DNA of 64,000 nucleotides from Caprimulgus europaeus (taxonomy: Eukaryota > Chordata > Aves > Caprimulgiformes > Caprimulgidae). Under the pieces are notes generated by a model. That model was not told the origin of the DNA. It worked only from the letters and a program-made list of their open reading frames with translations, and made no database searches. Below are positions 49,690 to 63,400 of this stretch, piece after piece; the stretch's first letter is position 1; every line of letters begins with the position of its first letter. The stretch is taken from the NCBI GenBank assembly GCA_907165065.1, contig OU015528.1, forward strand, positions 26,122,015 through 26,186,014, read 5' to 3'. A program made the position numbers and the translations under genes.

Positions 49690-50960
49690 GGATTCTTTTT
49701 TCCTGAACCTCTTAAAACCTCAAATGGGTAGGGGGAGAAAATTATAACAAAAAGCTCGTGGGTGGAGATAAGGACGGAGAGAGATCACTCACCAATTACT
49801 GGCACGGGCAAAACAGACTCAACTTGGGGAAAAAAACAAATTTACTTTATTACCAATCAAAATCAGAGGAGAATGAGAAGTAAAACCAAATCTTAAAACA
49901 CCTCCCCCATCCCTCCCTTCTTCCCAGGCTTAACTTCTCTCCCGATTTCCACCTCCTCCCCCCAGCGGCACAGAGGAGCAGGGAATGGGGTTGGGGTCAG
50001 TTCATCACACGTTGTTTCTGCCGCTTCTTTCTCCTCAGGGGGAGGTCTCCTTCCCCCGCACCAGCGTGGGGTCCCTCTCACGGGAGACAGTCCTCCATGA
50101 ACTTCTCCAACGTGAGTCCTTCCCATGACTGACAGTTCTTCATTAACTGCTTTAGCATGAGCCCCTTCCATGATGTGCAGTCCTTCAGGAAGGGACTGCT
50201 CCAGCGCAGGTCCCCCACAGGGTCACAAGTCCTGCCAGCAAACCTGCTCCAGCGTGGGCTCCTCTCTCCACGGGCTACAGGTCCTGACAGGAACCTGCTC
50301 CAGCACAGGCTTCCCGTGAGGTCACAGCGTCCTTCAGGCATCCACCTGCTCCGGTGTGGGGTCCTCCACGGGCTACAGGTGGATATCTGCTCCACCATGG
50401 ACCTCCACGGGCTGCAGGGGGACAGCCTGCCTCACCATGGTCTTCACCACAGGCTGCAGGGGAATCTCTGCTCCAGCACCTGGAGCACCTCCTCCCCCTC
50501 CTTCTTCACTGGCCCTGGTGTATGTGGAGTTGTTTCTCTTACATCTATCAAGTGACATGCTAGTTTGCCAGGGTTGTGTGCTTCTTCAGGTGTAAAATCC
50601 CAGGCTATGGGAGGTGATAACTCTCCTAGGAACCTGCCCAAATCCTTCCACACACCCTGCCACCCAGGAGCCAGCCACTTCAGGGCACTTTTCAGTGTTT
50701 CATCACCCAAAAGCTGCCTTCTCTTACACCAGGACGAGACTATACTCCACAAAAACCATAATATTCCAACAGTATTACTTAGTAGTAATAAACAGCTCAC
50801 ATAAGGGTGAACAAGGACCTCAGGAGCCTGCATAATAAAGCCATCTACATTAACTTAGGGTAGGAAAAGGGAGATGTGTTCCCTTGTCTCTTCCACAAGA
50901 TAGCTCCCCCAGCACAGTAAGGCCATCAGTGCCAGGACTAAGCACATAGTCACTATTTGT
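49690..50960 (-). mobile_element. Avian ERV fragment with minisatellite and LTR-like 3' end
   Basis: This is read on the minus strand from right to left. A 129-codon frame at 50444-50833 begins with a hydrophobic segment (CLLLLSNTVGILWFLWSIVS) followed by a basic WCKRRQ and a soluble part. An imperfect tandem array follows (about 50050-50470, repeated 'ctgctccagc...', 'cacgggctgcag...' units of roughly 40-50 bp). The end has an AATAAA on the minus strand (ttactttattacc at about 49851) and then an R-U5-like block (tcgtgggtggagataaggac reversed). The texture matches an ERV family common in neoavian genomes, from memory. Frames are broken, and no pol motifs are present. Both edges are approximate, and the LTR/internal border is not resolved. 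Confidence 0.72.
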
Positions 50961-53900
50961 ACCAGCACACTTAATATGAGTTTAAAAAGAGCCTTTAGCA
51001 AATAAAAGGCATTTTTTTAATTAAGCAACCACCAGATGTAATTTAAAAGAGGAGGATTCAAGAAATAATGATCCCAGTAGAGATGTGGGTGTTGCAGTGT
51101 AGCAGAGCTGAAATGGTGGACAAGGTTGTGTCTTTCCAGTGCCATCAGACCTGACTGGTGTGGTAATGGGAATGTGAGAAGGCTTGCTGGTAAGTGTAGT
51201 GTAGATTTTCAATGGAAAAGTAGATACTTCTCACCATGTGCCTTATCTTATGCAGCTGCTGTTGTGGTGGAGGTACTGATCTGACAGCTCAGAGCAGGCT
51301 TAGACAAACTACGACTTACTGTATTGTTTATTTTCTGTTACCATCAGTTCATAACTGCCTAGCAATTATGGCTGAATCATGGAGGCCCAGGGGTATAGAG
51401 ACATTTTACTGATGTCATTATTCTGATTTTTTTTGTGGCAATTCTTAATATTATATAGCATCTGCTGTGAAGAAGTATCATGAAGGAAGTGAACAGGTAT
51501 GTGTGTGCCTGTGATCTGTGGTCTTGGTTGCTTAGGAGAGTCTTTCTGGTTTGTGGGGTCTGGGAGCAGGGTTTTTTTCTATTCCTACCTTCATATCATA
51601 CGAATCCAGAGAAAAAAAATGGACTGTATTTTAAAGCTATTAATTTAAAAACTTGTGAGGAAGTCTCCTGGACAAGTAAATGGATTCTAAGGTTGTTTCA
51701 GTTGGACCTGAAAAAACACTACAATGACTGAGGTTTCTAAAACTTCTCCTCGAGATTTTTTCCTTTTCAAAAGGAGTTCTGAGCTGCTAACACCTAGCCT
51801 GTAATGCAGCTGACTGTCGCTATGGACTAAAAATGGAAAAGATAGCAGTTGAAATGGAGAAGTGGCACTGGATTATTTTTTTTCCTGTAATTCTTTGAAT
51901 AACGCAGTGTAATAATTAAAAAGACTCTTTTAGCATGCATTTGGCATACTACAGCACAAGATTGTGTATTTCACTGACATTTTTATTTTTAAAACACCTA
52001 GGGATTTAAGTCAGCATAATTTACATATTGACAATCATAACTATGTAATCTTTCCCTAACTGTGGCTAATTGTACACTGTAAATGAGCAAAGGAGTGGCT
52101 AAAAGAGTAGTCCTTTCCTTTTACTTTTTCCACTGTCTTTTAAGAATTGAAGTCACTTTGTGAGTATAAATTAATTAAACTTAGCAACATTCCACTGAAG
52201 TTCTTCAGTGTTACAGTGTCCTGTATTGCTACAGGAATTCAGAAGCAGGTGAACTAAGGACAGTCCTGTTGAGAGACTTGCCAAGTCAGTCAGTGGTAGA
52301 ACTGGCAGTAAAACCCAGGAGCATTTACTTGTAATGCATCACTTTTTTAGCCACTAAATCACTCTTCTTCCTTGCTAGTCATTGGATAATTTAGATGGAA
52401 GAGGTAGCCACAGTTGTTTGTTAATTCTGAGTGTGTTACTGTATGTCATCACAAAATTCTGACATTTAAAGCAGATGAAGTTGCTGTCATCTCACCTCCC
52501 CTAAGTAATGAATATCCCAATTTAGGGATTTGTCTACAACTACAGACTATCATGAGAGAGTGGGAGAAAAAGACACAAAACTGACATAGGCAGATTTATC
52601 AAAGTTATTACCATTTATTGTGTTTTAAAACAGGAGGAAACTATATCAGGTCAGTGATACTCATTTTGTTTCATGATTTCATAAAACAAACACAGGGTTA
52701 CTCTTCACTTCACCTGAAAGCTAATAAAAATCCTTCCATGTTGTCAGAGCTTATGTTTTCCCAGGAAAATGAAGAAAAGTGAGCTTAGTTCAGCAGCACT
52801 TTATTGTTGGGCAACATTACAACATATGGTATGTGTTTTTCACTCAGCAAAGGAAGAGGAAGGTGCTGGCAATATTTTCATATTTATGGAAATCTGTGGA
52901 TTATAAATCTTCTGTTTCAGAGAAATGCTTTGTTTAGACAGTTTTTATGCTATAACATACGTACCTCCATATATGCTGTACAGTGAAAATGTTTCTAAGG
53001 GGTTTATTAATGCTATTTTTCATATGGCTTCAGCTTGTTCATGTAGACTGTCTTGGAGACATGGAAGCTAGCTATACAGACAAAGATAGGAGAAAAGAAT
53101 TTATTTTACATATTCTTTTTAAAATGACCTAAGTCATGTTAACCAGCTTATCATAATGTTGCTATTTTAAAAATAGCATCCTAGGAAATTCAAGAGTGCA
53201 GGAAGCAAGGACTGAATCCCTCTAGCAAGAGAGAACCTTTTACAAGAAAATGGACTTTAAACAAGGTTTCAGTATTATGCATGCTGGGCCTTCAGAGGAG
53301 AAATCAAAAAAACAGGAGAGGTCTTTCTTCTGGAAGTTTGCTTTTTTATTTAATGAGGCAGCTCTTCAAAGAGAATGTGATAGTTGTTTCTGGAGGGCAT
53401 GGTTTGGTGAGGGGGAATACAGGTGAAACTGTATTGTGCATCAAAAAAGCAGATGATGAGTTTGCTTTGTATTTCATCTCATGATTTCATCAATCTATAC
53501 AAGTATGTGTTTGGGGCGGAGGACATTTCCATGTGCAACAGAAGTTCGAACAGCTGAATCTCAGCATGGATATGGTGCCCATAGACCTCATTTTGATGCC
53601 AGGAAAATAAAAATGGCTTTTAAAAGTCATTGCTATTGCTTCATGTGCTTGATTTATAGGCATATATATGTGATTAAAATTTGCATATTTTAACTATACA
53701 TATTTTAATATATATGTGTCTTAAAGTAAACAAGAGCATGGATGGGGTGCAATTTTTGCTTTCTAAGAATTTCTAATTTTATAAGCTCAACTTTAAATTT
53801 AGCTTTTTCATAGTATTTTGCTTTTACTGTGTCTGAAAAGCATAAATTGAATTATAAGGAGTGATATTTCTCACAGCTGTCTAAAATTGAAAAATTACAT

Positions 53901-55059
53901 TTTCAACTTGATTTTAATTAATATTCCAAAATAGCCTTCACACAGTTGTAGATCAAGGCTGTCCAAACGTGTGGAATTGTAACTGGTTAGGAGTTTGAAT
54001 CTACAGCTACATGTTCTGTTGTCCAGATAAATGCTCGCTGCAGCAGATGTTGGCACATCTGTTATGCCTCCCCATTTCAATTGGCTGCCTGGGTGTTCAG
54101 AAAGTGCTGATGAGGCAGATAAATCTTCTGACATGTTTCAGGCCCAAAACAGGAAGGCAGCAGTAATAATGATGTTTACAGAGCCAAGTGCTGGACAGAA
54201 ACATTTTGAAACACAGCAAAAAATAAAGTATGATTTTACCTGCAGTAGGTGAAATTTATTGTAAAGATGGAAAGCTAATTATGCCAAATGATTCTCAGCT
54301 GATTTGGACTGCAGCTATGAGAAGCCATAAACCTTTAGACTTTATGTATCTAAGGTTTATTGGTCAGAAAAAGGCACTTGCTACAGTTTAGAAAGAGCTC
54401 TAAGCCATGAAGGAACTCTTTAATACACTTAGGAGAATTGAAAATGAGGTTTAGAAACAGCTACAGCTTTTTTTTGGTTTTTTTTTTGGGGGGGGGGGGG
54501 TTCCGTAAGGGGAATAGCTATCTTCTGAGGGCTTGAGGTTCCTGATCTTATCAGAATTCTTACTTTTAAAAGCTTTTTCTCTGCCCTTTGAAGCGTGTCA
54601 GATTTGATTGTTTTTATACCATTACAGTTAGGAAAACTCCAGACATTGGGGTCTTCTGAGAAGGTCTGTGGTGTATGAAAGAGGACGTTCGTGAACAGAG
54701 GAGGATATATCTGACAGTCTCAAGTGTAGAGACTGGTTTCGAAGTACATAGACCTTTTGTAGGTGTTGGATCCCTTCCAGACCTTAATCTCTAACACAAT
54801 GAATGGCAAACAGAAACATAGATTAAGTCACTTTAAAGATTTTAGCACTGATGTCATGTGCGAATATTCTTCTATTCCCTTCAATAGACATCACCACTAA
54901 ATTTTCAAAGTTGCTTTCAAGTACCACTATTTGAGGCAAGTCCAGAAATTGCAGAGAGAGCCTATCTTAGAGGGGCAAAGAAGTAGGTGCTGGTTATAAA
55001 GCTGATATCATTGTAGGTGGTTATGTTTACTGTATATAGACTGTATACAGTCTGTAAAC
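50961..55059. other. Unique-looking intronic sequence
   Basis: No gene or recognisable transposon. It contains the T/G homopolymer block at 54467-54500. The region 53690-53720 is AT-rich with tatata runs. Confidence 0.5.
54467..54500. repeat. Homopolymer block (T-runs then 13 G)
   Basis: T8, GG and T10 are followed by a run of 13 G (54488-54500). Long G-runs are rare in this AT-rich intron. The length may be unreliable in the assembly. Confidence 0.9.
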
Positions 55060-55340
55060 TCTTCCAGTGTTTGACTAACCTCAAGGTAAGAAGCACTTCT
55101 CTAAATATCTAATTGGAATTTTCTGAGTGGCAACTCATGTCTGTTGTCTTGTGTGGGATGTCACAACACACCTCCAGGAAGAGTCTGGTTCTGACTTCTA
55201 AGGACCCTTGTATTTGGTACCTAAAAGAAGCAATAAGATCTCCTTATTAAGATACTTCTCTTCAAAAGGCTAACCAAATGCATTTCACCCAGCCTCCCCT
55301 CGTAGGAGATGTACTCCAGCCCCTTAATTAGTTAATGGAC
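55060..55340 (-). mobile_element. Old, diverged CR1 LINE fragment
   Basis: The antisense CR1 order is recognisable: tgactaacctcaaggtaag, taattggaattttctgag, gaagcaataagatctcc, and tcctagtag-type ctcgtaggagatgtactcc. The last of these corresponds to the '[11 protein letters not shown]' coding region in reverse. The 3' tail is missing. It is much more diverged than the copies at 6174 and 23505, so it is likely an older subfamily. Confidence 0.7.
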
Positions 55341-58300
55341 TTCTAGCCAGACACAGTGTGCTGCATTCCTACCTGATAACAAAGAGAAGGTCCATTCTAA
55401 CATTTTATGTCAAATCCATTTTCATTGGAAAACAGACTGGGGAGAAAATTCTGGAGAGCTCCAAAACAAAAAAAAAATTGGACAGGTAAAGTTTGAGGTG
55501 TTTCTCCTCCCCACCCCTTAAATGGCTCAGGCCAGTGATTCCATAGCTGTATCTCATATTTTTCAATGTTGAAAACCAAAGAGTTTCCATATGGGGGTCA
55601 GGATAGGAGCTGTAATGAAAAGTCAGAATTTTTTTCTTCAGATAGATGAAATAATAAATCTCTTTCTTTTATTTTTTGTTAAAATTGTCCAAAAGCAAAG
55701 GATTCCTTTGGAATATGGAGGCCGTGAGCCATGCGACGGTTTAGTGTATTCACACAGACTGCACAACGGAATAGTTACTACTTCAGTCTGCTTAACTCAT
55801 TTTACCATAAGGTTCCGTTTCTGCCTTGTCTGTGCTATTCCCACCTATTTTGTTCAAGGAGAAGAAAGTGAGAATGTAGAATCTAAGATAAGTGAAAAGG
55901 AGACCCTTCACTGCATATCATCAGCTAGTTAATTATACTTTAAAATCTTCTCATATTCTTGCAACTTCACACTTACATTGAATGAAAGACCAAAAGAGAG
56001 GACCAAAGCTAACTGCTGAGAAATACTATATATAAGCAGCTCATCACGGATATCTCTGCTCAGAACACAAGAATTCATGGTTTTCTCAAGTGCAGAACAT
56101 ACCAAAAAGGGTGTTGGGTCTCAAGCTGGTGAAAACATACATGCATATATAACGTAGGAAAATCTATGCATATAGTTAAGTACTTCTAATAAATTAGCAT
56201 TCATACTGCACCATAGTGAAAGAACAGAAATAAGGAGAATGAATAAGGAGGTGAAGAATTAGGGAAAAAAGTAAGGCCGTGGCTTGTCTGAAATAACAAA
56301 GTATGCTGATGACATTTTACTTTCCAGCGTGATCATCCTGACAACAGGGAAAAAAAGATTGTTTTAAATAATGTTTAGGGTACTTTAATGCTTTCCATAA
56401 GGGTTGATTTTTTGATTTATCTTTTTTGACAGGGATCTGAAGATGTGGTATTATGCATGCTAGCGAAGGGGGAAAACTCAGGTTCAAGTGGATGTTTGTG
56501 ACTTCCTGGAAGATATACTGTCAGCTGTTGAGCCTTTTGCAGCCAGGGAGCCTGTAATCTGTAAAGGACTTTTTTTTCCCTCTTTGAGTTCCATATGGGA
56601 CACACTCACTGTAAAGTCCATCATGTGTCTTTAAGCTCAAGACTTAAAATATCCTTTAAAAGCAAGTCAGAAAGGCCACACCAAGCCTGCAAGGCCCACA
56701 GAATTAAAAGTTGTGTTTTTCTCATCCCTGTATACTTAGACCCTTCTTCCCACTGCAACGCTGTACTTGTTCATAGCTCAGTCACAAAAGGTTTCTCACA
56801 TTCCTAGTCCAGCTCCGTCGTGCATCCAGCCCAACCCATTCCCCCATCTGCTCTGCAACTGCTGTCTGCCCCCCATCCTCACCCACTGGGAGTCTCAACT
56901 GACACTTGGGTGTTTTCCTCCTCCCACTCACAACCATCAGGCTGTTACTGATCATCACACATCAGACTGCTGAATATGCACCGGCAGGCTTGCCGTGCCT
57001 TAAGTTACTCCATTGTCTGATTTCTTACATAGAAGTGTAGTGTGCACCAAAAATTTTCTCTGCAGAGCTGCAGGGAGAGAGTGAATTCCAATATCCAATG
57101 GAGCTTCTTTATTATCAAATGATTCATCAGCTACAAGGGCAAATTCTGCTCCCACAGTTGCAAGATGATATTTTATTAATAGATAACTATATGTCAACAT
57201 ATTCATTCTGTTTTTTTTCTACTTGTACTTTTTTTTTCCTCTTTTTTTAACACTAGTATAATTGTCTGCAGCATCCTGCTATCCCAGAGCATTCTTTGTC
57301 TGGACACAAAGCAGCATGTGGCTCTAAGTGTAGCTATAAAGCAGGGATCAGCAGGGAAATGATTTTGTTTTTAAATATATCTCATTCTATGTTGTATTTG
57401 CTTTTGGATTATGCATTTGAGAAATGCTTACTGATATTTTTCCTTTCTGCTTTTATGTAAACAAATCTTGTGTCAGAGATTCTTAAATCTAAACCAGATT
57501 TTAAAAAACAGGGATTAAATGAGACTTTAGCCTCTAAGGTAGAGCCCCCACCCTTCAGACAGAGCATTGTTTTTCCCCACCATGTGGAGTGGAGATAACC
57601 CTCTTTTTCTTTGTGGTAAGCTACCAACCAAATCCATTCTGGCAAAACTGACACCCAATGTGATTTGTCCTTTTCGATGCTGTTTATGAGAAGTCAGGAC
57701 AGTCTTCTGTCAAAATTGATAAGTGAGAAGACAGTGGGGAATGCAATTTTATTTGTAACAGCACAGCTGCCAGCAGTTCCAGCTTGTTTACATCTAGGCT
57801 GGCTCTGTCTTGCTCCATAGCTTTTCTATTTTCATTGAAATAGCCTCCAAGTACATTGTAGATGTGCCTGTCTATGTAAAATCTGCTTAACAAAATATAG
57901 TGGGAGTGTTAGAGAGGGGAAAAAAAACTTATTTATTTAGGTTAGTTTCACAACCCAAGAATGTCAGCTGCTTTAAAAGCAAAATCTTAAACTCTACCAA
58001 ATCTCCATAGGCATTTACAGAATGGGTTCTAAAACTGAACTATAATCTGCTAAAATCCTGCGATTCCTGTTACCTTCCATGATGAAGGTCCAAGAGGAGT
58101 TAAGAGCTTTGCTTTTCTGATGACAGCATTCTTTTTCCAGTGGAAGTGTCAGTATTTGTAAATTAAATCCACTAAAAACATTTAAATATAATTTTATTCT
58201 TTGTGAAAAGAATGCTATAGGGCCCTGCAATCACCTCTGGTGGGGAGGGCAGTTTCATCGTGCTCTGTTTCATGTTGAATACTTCTGCTGCATAGCCTAC

Positions 58301-58915
58301 AATTAGCCTGTGTTAAATAGACATTAATATATTTCCTGGAAAATCCTTTTGACAAGGGAGCATAATTCTTGATGGCATTAGGATAGTTCTCAGGTCTAGG
58401 AAGCCTTTGTTTGCCTGTGGTATTACTTGCCTTCAGTCTGGCAGTCCTAGAATCCCAGGTGGTTTTGATTTTTTTATTGGTACACTTAAGAAAGCTGCAG
58501 TGATAGGCATTTCCTGTGTATAGTCTCTCCTGTGAGCTGTTTCTTTACAGTAGCCCACCCTAAACATACAGTTATCATGGAGGTAAAGTGAGAGAGGAGT
58601 TTTATTTTTGACTGATCTAGCTTATGACAGAGGAGCTTCTCTAGCAAACTGAAAATTCTTGTTTCCTTTTGCCATATGTAAATAATTAGTCTTCTACATG
58701 GTTTGTCATTAAAAGGTAGAGTCCAGAGATGGCTGTAAATGTCACTGCTCTGGTTCCGTGAATTGTGGGGTCATCTGACACTTTTGCTTTCTTATTATGG
58801 GTGTATATCCTACCACTGTGTTTTCAAGAGGTGCAGTCTTGCTCTTCAGTGAATTGTTTGGTGATTCCAGGAGAGACTCTTTGCAGAGTAACTTACGTAC
58901 CTGGCACACACTTAG

Positions 58916-58986
58916 ACACAGATATATATACAATATATGTACCTATTGTACATATATACACATATACATAAATTTACACACACATA
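58916..58986. repeat. AT/CA-rich microsatellite-like stretch
   Basis: Imperfect (TA)n and (CA)n alternations (atatatatac, tacatatatacacatatac, acacacacatac). Left and right limits are approximate. Confidence 0.75.
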
Positions 58987-59247
58987 CTACATCCCCGCTG
59001 CACACACAGACACATGCAGACCCAAGTAAACAATTAAATATTTAAAACCCACCCCAAGCCTGAAATCAAAATATCTACCTGAAAATGAAATGACTTTGTT
59101 AAATGTACATTGGAGACACCACAGACTTTCATCATCTAAACAGAGATAGGTATCCCATAGGAAAAAAATAATAAATCATATTTAAAATAGATTGTTGTGA
59201 TGATTTCTACTGATGCTAGTATTTATACATCTTTTTTCTGAATTTTA

Positions 59248-59715
59248 CAGAATCACAGAATGGTAGGGGTTGGAAGGGACCTCGGAGGATCATCTACTCC
59301 AATCCCTCTGCCAAAGCAGGTTCCCTACAGCAGGTTGCACAGGAAAGCGTCCAGGCAGGTTTTTAACATCTCCCGAGGTGGAGACTCCACAACCTCTCTG
59401 GGCAGCTTATTCCAGTGCTCTGACACCCTCACAGTAAAGAATTTTTTCCTTAAGTTCGTCTGGAACTTTCGGTGTTCCAGTTTTTGCCCATTGCCCCTTG
59501 TCCTGTCAGGATACCACTGAAAAAAGCCCGGCCCCATCCATTTGGCCCCCACACTGCAGGTATTTGTAGACATCGATACAATCCCCTCTCATTTTTCTCC
59601 AGGCTGAAGAGTCCCAGTTCTCCCAGCCTTTCCTCATATGGGAGATGCTCCAGGCCCCTCATCATCTTTGTGGCCCTCTGGTCATTGTTAAAGACATCAC
59701 TGCTAAACAAAGCCT
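59248..59715 (-). mobile_element. CR1 LINE, 3' fragment
   Basis: It begins at the CR1 tail (cagaatcacagaatggtagg), which is followed by ggttggaagggacctcggag. The minus strand encodes the decayed end of the CR1 protein: [20 protein letters not shown] and [12 protein letters not shown] at 59450-59710. It is strongly 5'-truncated. The tail is well preserved, suggesting a relatively young copy. An LTR begins about 50 bp to the right. Confidence 0.93.
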
Positions 59716-59762
59716 AGCTAAGAGAGTTGGTAACATGATTTGGGTAAGTTGATATGTTGTCA

Positions 59763-60411
59763 TGATCCACTGTTAAGCAGGACAATTTAGCAGAAGTTAA
59801 ACCCCCTTGCTTTCCAACCAACTTCAGATCGTTCTGAGCGGCTAGGGGTGGCTAGGCTTAACTCCTGAGTGATTCCCAGTTAGATATTGTGACCAGGTTC
59901 TCTGTGTTCCCGGGAATAGAGTTAAAGCTCAAAATGGAGTTAAGTGCCAAGTCACTTTATTTGGCCCACAAAAAGTAAACGGAGAGAAAGAGAGATAAAA
60001 GAGGAGGGGTTGGGAGGGGCGGGCTGATAGCTACCACCATGGAGTTGTGGCATCCCATTAGTCCGACGTTTGGTGGGAGAGCATCGTCCCCTGATTTTCA
60101 TTGGTCTCGCCCTTTTATAGGGTTGTCTCATTGCATAGTCAATGAGGTTTTTGCATACGCACGCCTCCCACTCATCGGTGGGGCTCATGCCCAGTACCAT
60201 CTCTAGAGGGTCCTCGAATGTTCTAGAGGGTCCAAGCCCCCCACATGCTGACCCTGGGCGTGGGAGCACGCGCAGAGGACGTGGGTGATGTTCTCAGAGA
60301 CAGCAGAATATATCCATGTTCCCTTCGAGTGGGACTCTGTTGCCACGGTGATGGGGCTTGCCCTGGTTAGGTTCTGCCAACAATGTTGAGACATACTTCT
60401 AGTCCCTTACA
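59763..60411 (-). mobile_element. Solo LTR of an avian ERV with visible TATA and poly(A) signal
   Basis: On the minus strand it starts TGTAAGGGACT at 60411 and ends ...GTGGATCA at 59763. A TATA box lies in CTATAAAAGGGCGAGACC (about 60105-60122). A poly(A) signal lies in GGGCCAAATAAAGTGAC (about 59953-59969), so the U3-R-U5 order is clear. Flanks gttgtca (59756-59762) and gttgtga (60412-60418) look like a target-site duplication with one mismatch. No gag, pol or env adjoins it. The family differs from the LTR at 819 and 42135. Alpharetrovirus/ERVK-like membership is a guess. Confidence 0.75.
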
Positions 60412-63400
60412 GTTGTGATGCTTGTTTGAAACACCAAGCAGCTGTTTTAAGTGTGTAATCTTATCCACTGTACGTACCCTGATCATTTGTATGTGACAGT
60501 CACAACTCCTACTGCATGATGCAAATTCGGAGGTGAAATAAATCATGTTATGAAAGGAAGTCTAAAGAACACATTTATTCTGATGATGATGCTTTTTTTT
60601 TTTTTTTTTTTGCAAACCTGGGCTATTGTTTTGTCTGTTTTACTCTCACACTCATTTGCAATGTATACTTTTATGTAACATGCGATACAATTTTCATCAC
60701 TTCTGATTTTGAGATGGGTTTTTCTCTTTAGTAGTTTCACTGTTAGCTCTCTGCCCTCCTAGGACTTCATTAGATTGAATTGTTCCTGTAAGAAGAGTGA
60801 AGGGATAGCTCTGGTTCTGTTTGTATTAATTTTTATTAAATGAGCAGAATTATTTGCCAGTGATGAAGAGTGTGAAGCATTATGAAGATTAAATATTATA
60901 GAAGGTAGCAATGTAATTGACTTACTTAGTGATTTGTCAGGCTGGAAAAGGTATATCCTTCCAGTCATGTGGAGGAAGAGACCAAGAAAGTGAATGTGAT
61001 TAGCGAGATGCTGCCAGGATATTCAGCTGTTTGGAGCTCTGCCATATAACGATCCAGTTGCTTACATCATTCCCAGTGATGAGATAAGAACTGCAGAGTT
61101 GAGATTACTAAACACAATTATGAAGTTGAGAGCGAGCTTTGTTTGGTTTCCACAGTTTACAGAAACCACTAGCAAGAAGTTAAAAAAATTGATCTGACTT
61201 TGCAGGACAACCTTCTTATAGTAACCCTGATAGAAGGTGTGAAGAGCAGCCAAAATTCAGCTATGCATATAAACTGGAGGTTGATCTCACCCATAAAGAT
61301 GCAGACACAGGATGATAATGAAGAATGAATCTCAATTTTAAGCTGTGTTTAGTCCCTGTAGTTCCTGTGCACTTCTGTTTGATGCTTCAGAAAAGTTACA
61401 GTAGCTCAGATGGATGAGGATTTTTTTTTTTTTTCAGTATATCCAGTTTATTAAAATAAGTCAGACCTTAATGTACTTCCTCAGTTAATTCTTCATTGAG
61501 CTATTCTGAAAGTACTTGGTTCTTGGCCTTTTGTGCTTGATTCATTCAGTTAATCGTTCTCTCTATTATGCCATTAGCAAGATGAACATTAAAACAGCTT
61601 TTCAGCTATTACTACAGGTAAAAAGGAAAAGCAAAAAATAGAAGTTAACACTCTTGTTATTTTGCTTTATTATTTTGGGGGTTTTATTTTATTTTTCTTA
61701 ACATTTATGTAAATACTACACTCTTCCACCTTGGATCATCAGATATTGAGTGCACTCATTGCATTTGATAAGCCTTCATTTCTTCCAAAAATGCAGTTGA
61801 AGCTACAACACAGAATAACTAGCCTGGCACAAGGACGTTGCCTGACAAGTGCTTGGAGAAGAAACTGAGGAAAACAAGGACATAATAATAAAACCTGTCA
61901 GCTAAACCTTGGTGTATTTTAGCATTTGCAAACTCTTAGGTCATTCCGGCTATGAGGTAAATTGTGTAAAGCATTTGCAGCTCTGCCTGATAATGGCCCA
62001 TAAAGGGGTAGAACATAAAGGTGTTTCAGCTCACAGCTGGGGTTGTACATGGTCACTTATGTAGTGATGAGCAGTAATTCACTAATTGATGATAACTGCA
62101 TTTTTCTGGGTGGCTATGAAGATATATTTTTTTTTCCTTGATTTTTCAGTAATAGCAACTAGTAACAATTTGTAATCTGGTTTTGATCCAAGAGGTACTG
62201 ATAATCGTCCTATGGTACACAAAAATTGCTGAACCCAGAGAGACCTCCATAGACTGCCTTTCTCTGAATTCTTTTGCCTTAGAACATATTACGTTATTGT
62301 GGGCTTTGTAGCTGGCATTTCTCAGCCACCTTAGAGACTTGAGCCAAGATACATCTCTTTCATACATTTTAGGATGAAGATAAAGCATATCTGAATTGCA
62401 TCATTTGTTTCACCACACAAGGACTTTTTGAGGCTGTCAGCTTTTTATCTTTCTTCTGGTGAAGTAAGAATCCTTTTCCAGTACACTGTGGTGACTTCCT
62501 TTTCTAAAAACTATATGTGTACCTTTGAGTTGGCTCCTAATTTAAAACTTGGCAATTTTGCACTTGAAAATAGCAAAACTTCCCATCTCCTTTCTGTCCC
62601 CACCCCACAGCCCCATCATTCAGGAGAGTTGTTAGAAGGGGAGAAGGAAGAAAGCACAGTGTTTTGGGTTAACAGGCTGGGCTATACTGATATATAACCA
62701 CCATGAAAATATGACATTCTTTTCCTCTAAAGATAACGGAGTTAAATGGGACAAGGTTGATGCTAGTTAAGCTAAGAAATTAAGTAGTTGACTGTATCAT
62801 AAACAGAACATGTTCAGAATCCTCTGTCTTACCATGTCACAAAAATACAAACTCTGAACTATGAGTCACAGGTTCTATTAAACTGAAGAGTAACCCTAAT
62901 TAAAATTAATTTGGTATTTGACTATGTCCTGATGGTGAGATGATTTTCTCATTGTAATGAGGACTAAAATGTTAACTGAAATTATCACATACAGTCCATT
63001 TAAGAAAAATACTGTTGTGTTTTGATTCCATGCTGTCCCTTCTAATGGTGTTACCAGAGTTCATGGGACCCATTATTCTGATATACTGTACGGGTGAAGG
63101 GAACTCAATAGCTATTATGATTTTGATAGTCTCTTTTGGTCCTTTTAGTGGTGTGCAACAATTGCTATAAGGGCAGATGGGGAATATTGGAAGGATGTAG
63201 ACCATTTATAATATTTCTGCAGTGCCTTTCAAACACTCTGTAATCATTTATTCTTTTATGTCCTGCTGCTCTGGTATTGTTTGCATTGTTTTCTGCTTAT
63301 AGATAAAGAAAATAAGTCACAAAAAGTTTCTTGAGTTGACTGCACTAAGACAATTACAATTGAACAGGGAATAGGGACTCTTACTAATTTTTTTCAAAAT

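Noticed and set aside
59952..60394. Minus-strand frames of 63-105 codons
   Set aside because: They fall inside the LTR at 59763-60411 and cross its TATA region, so they are not genes.
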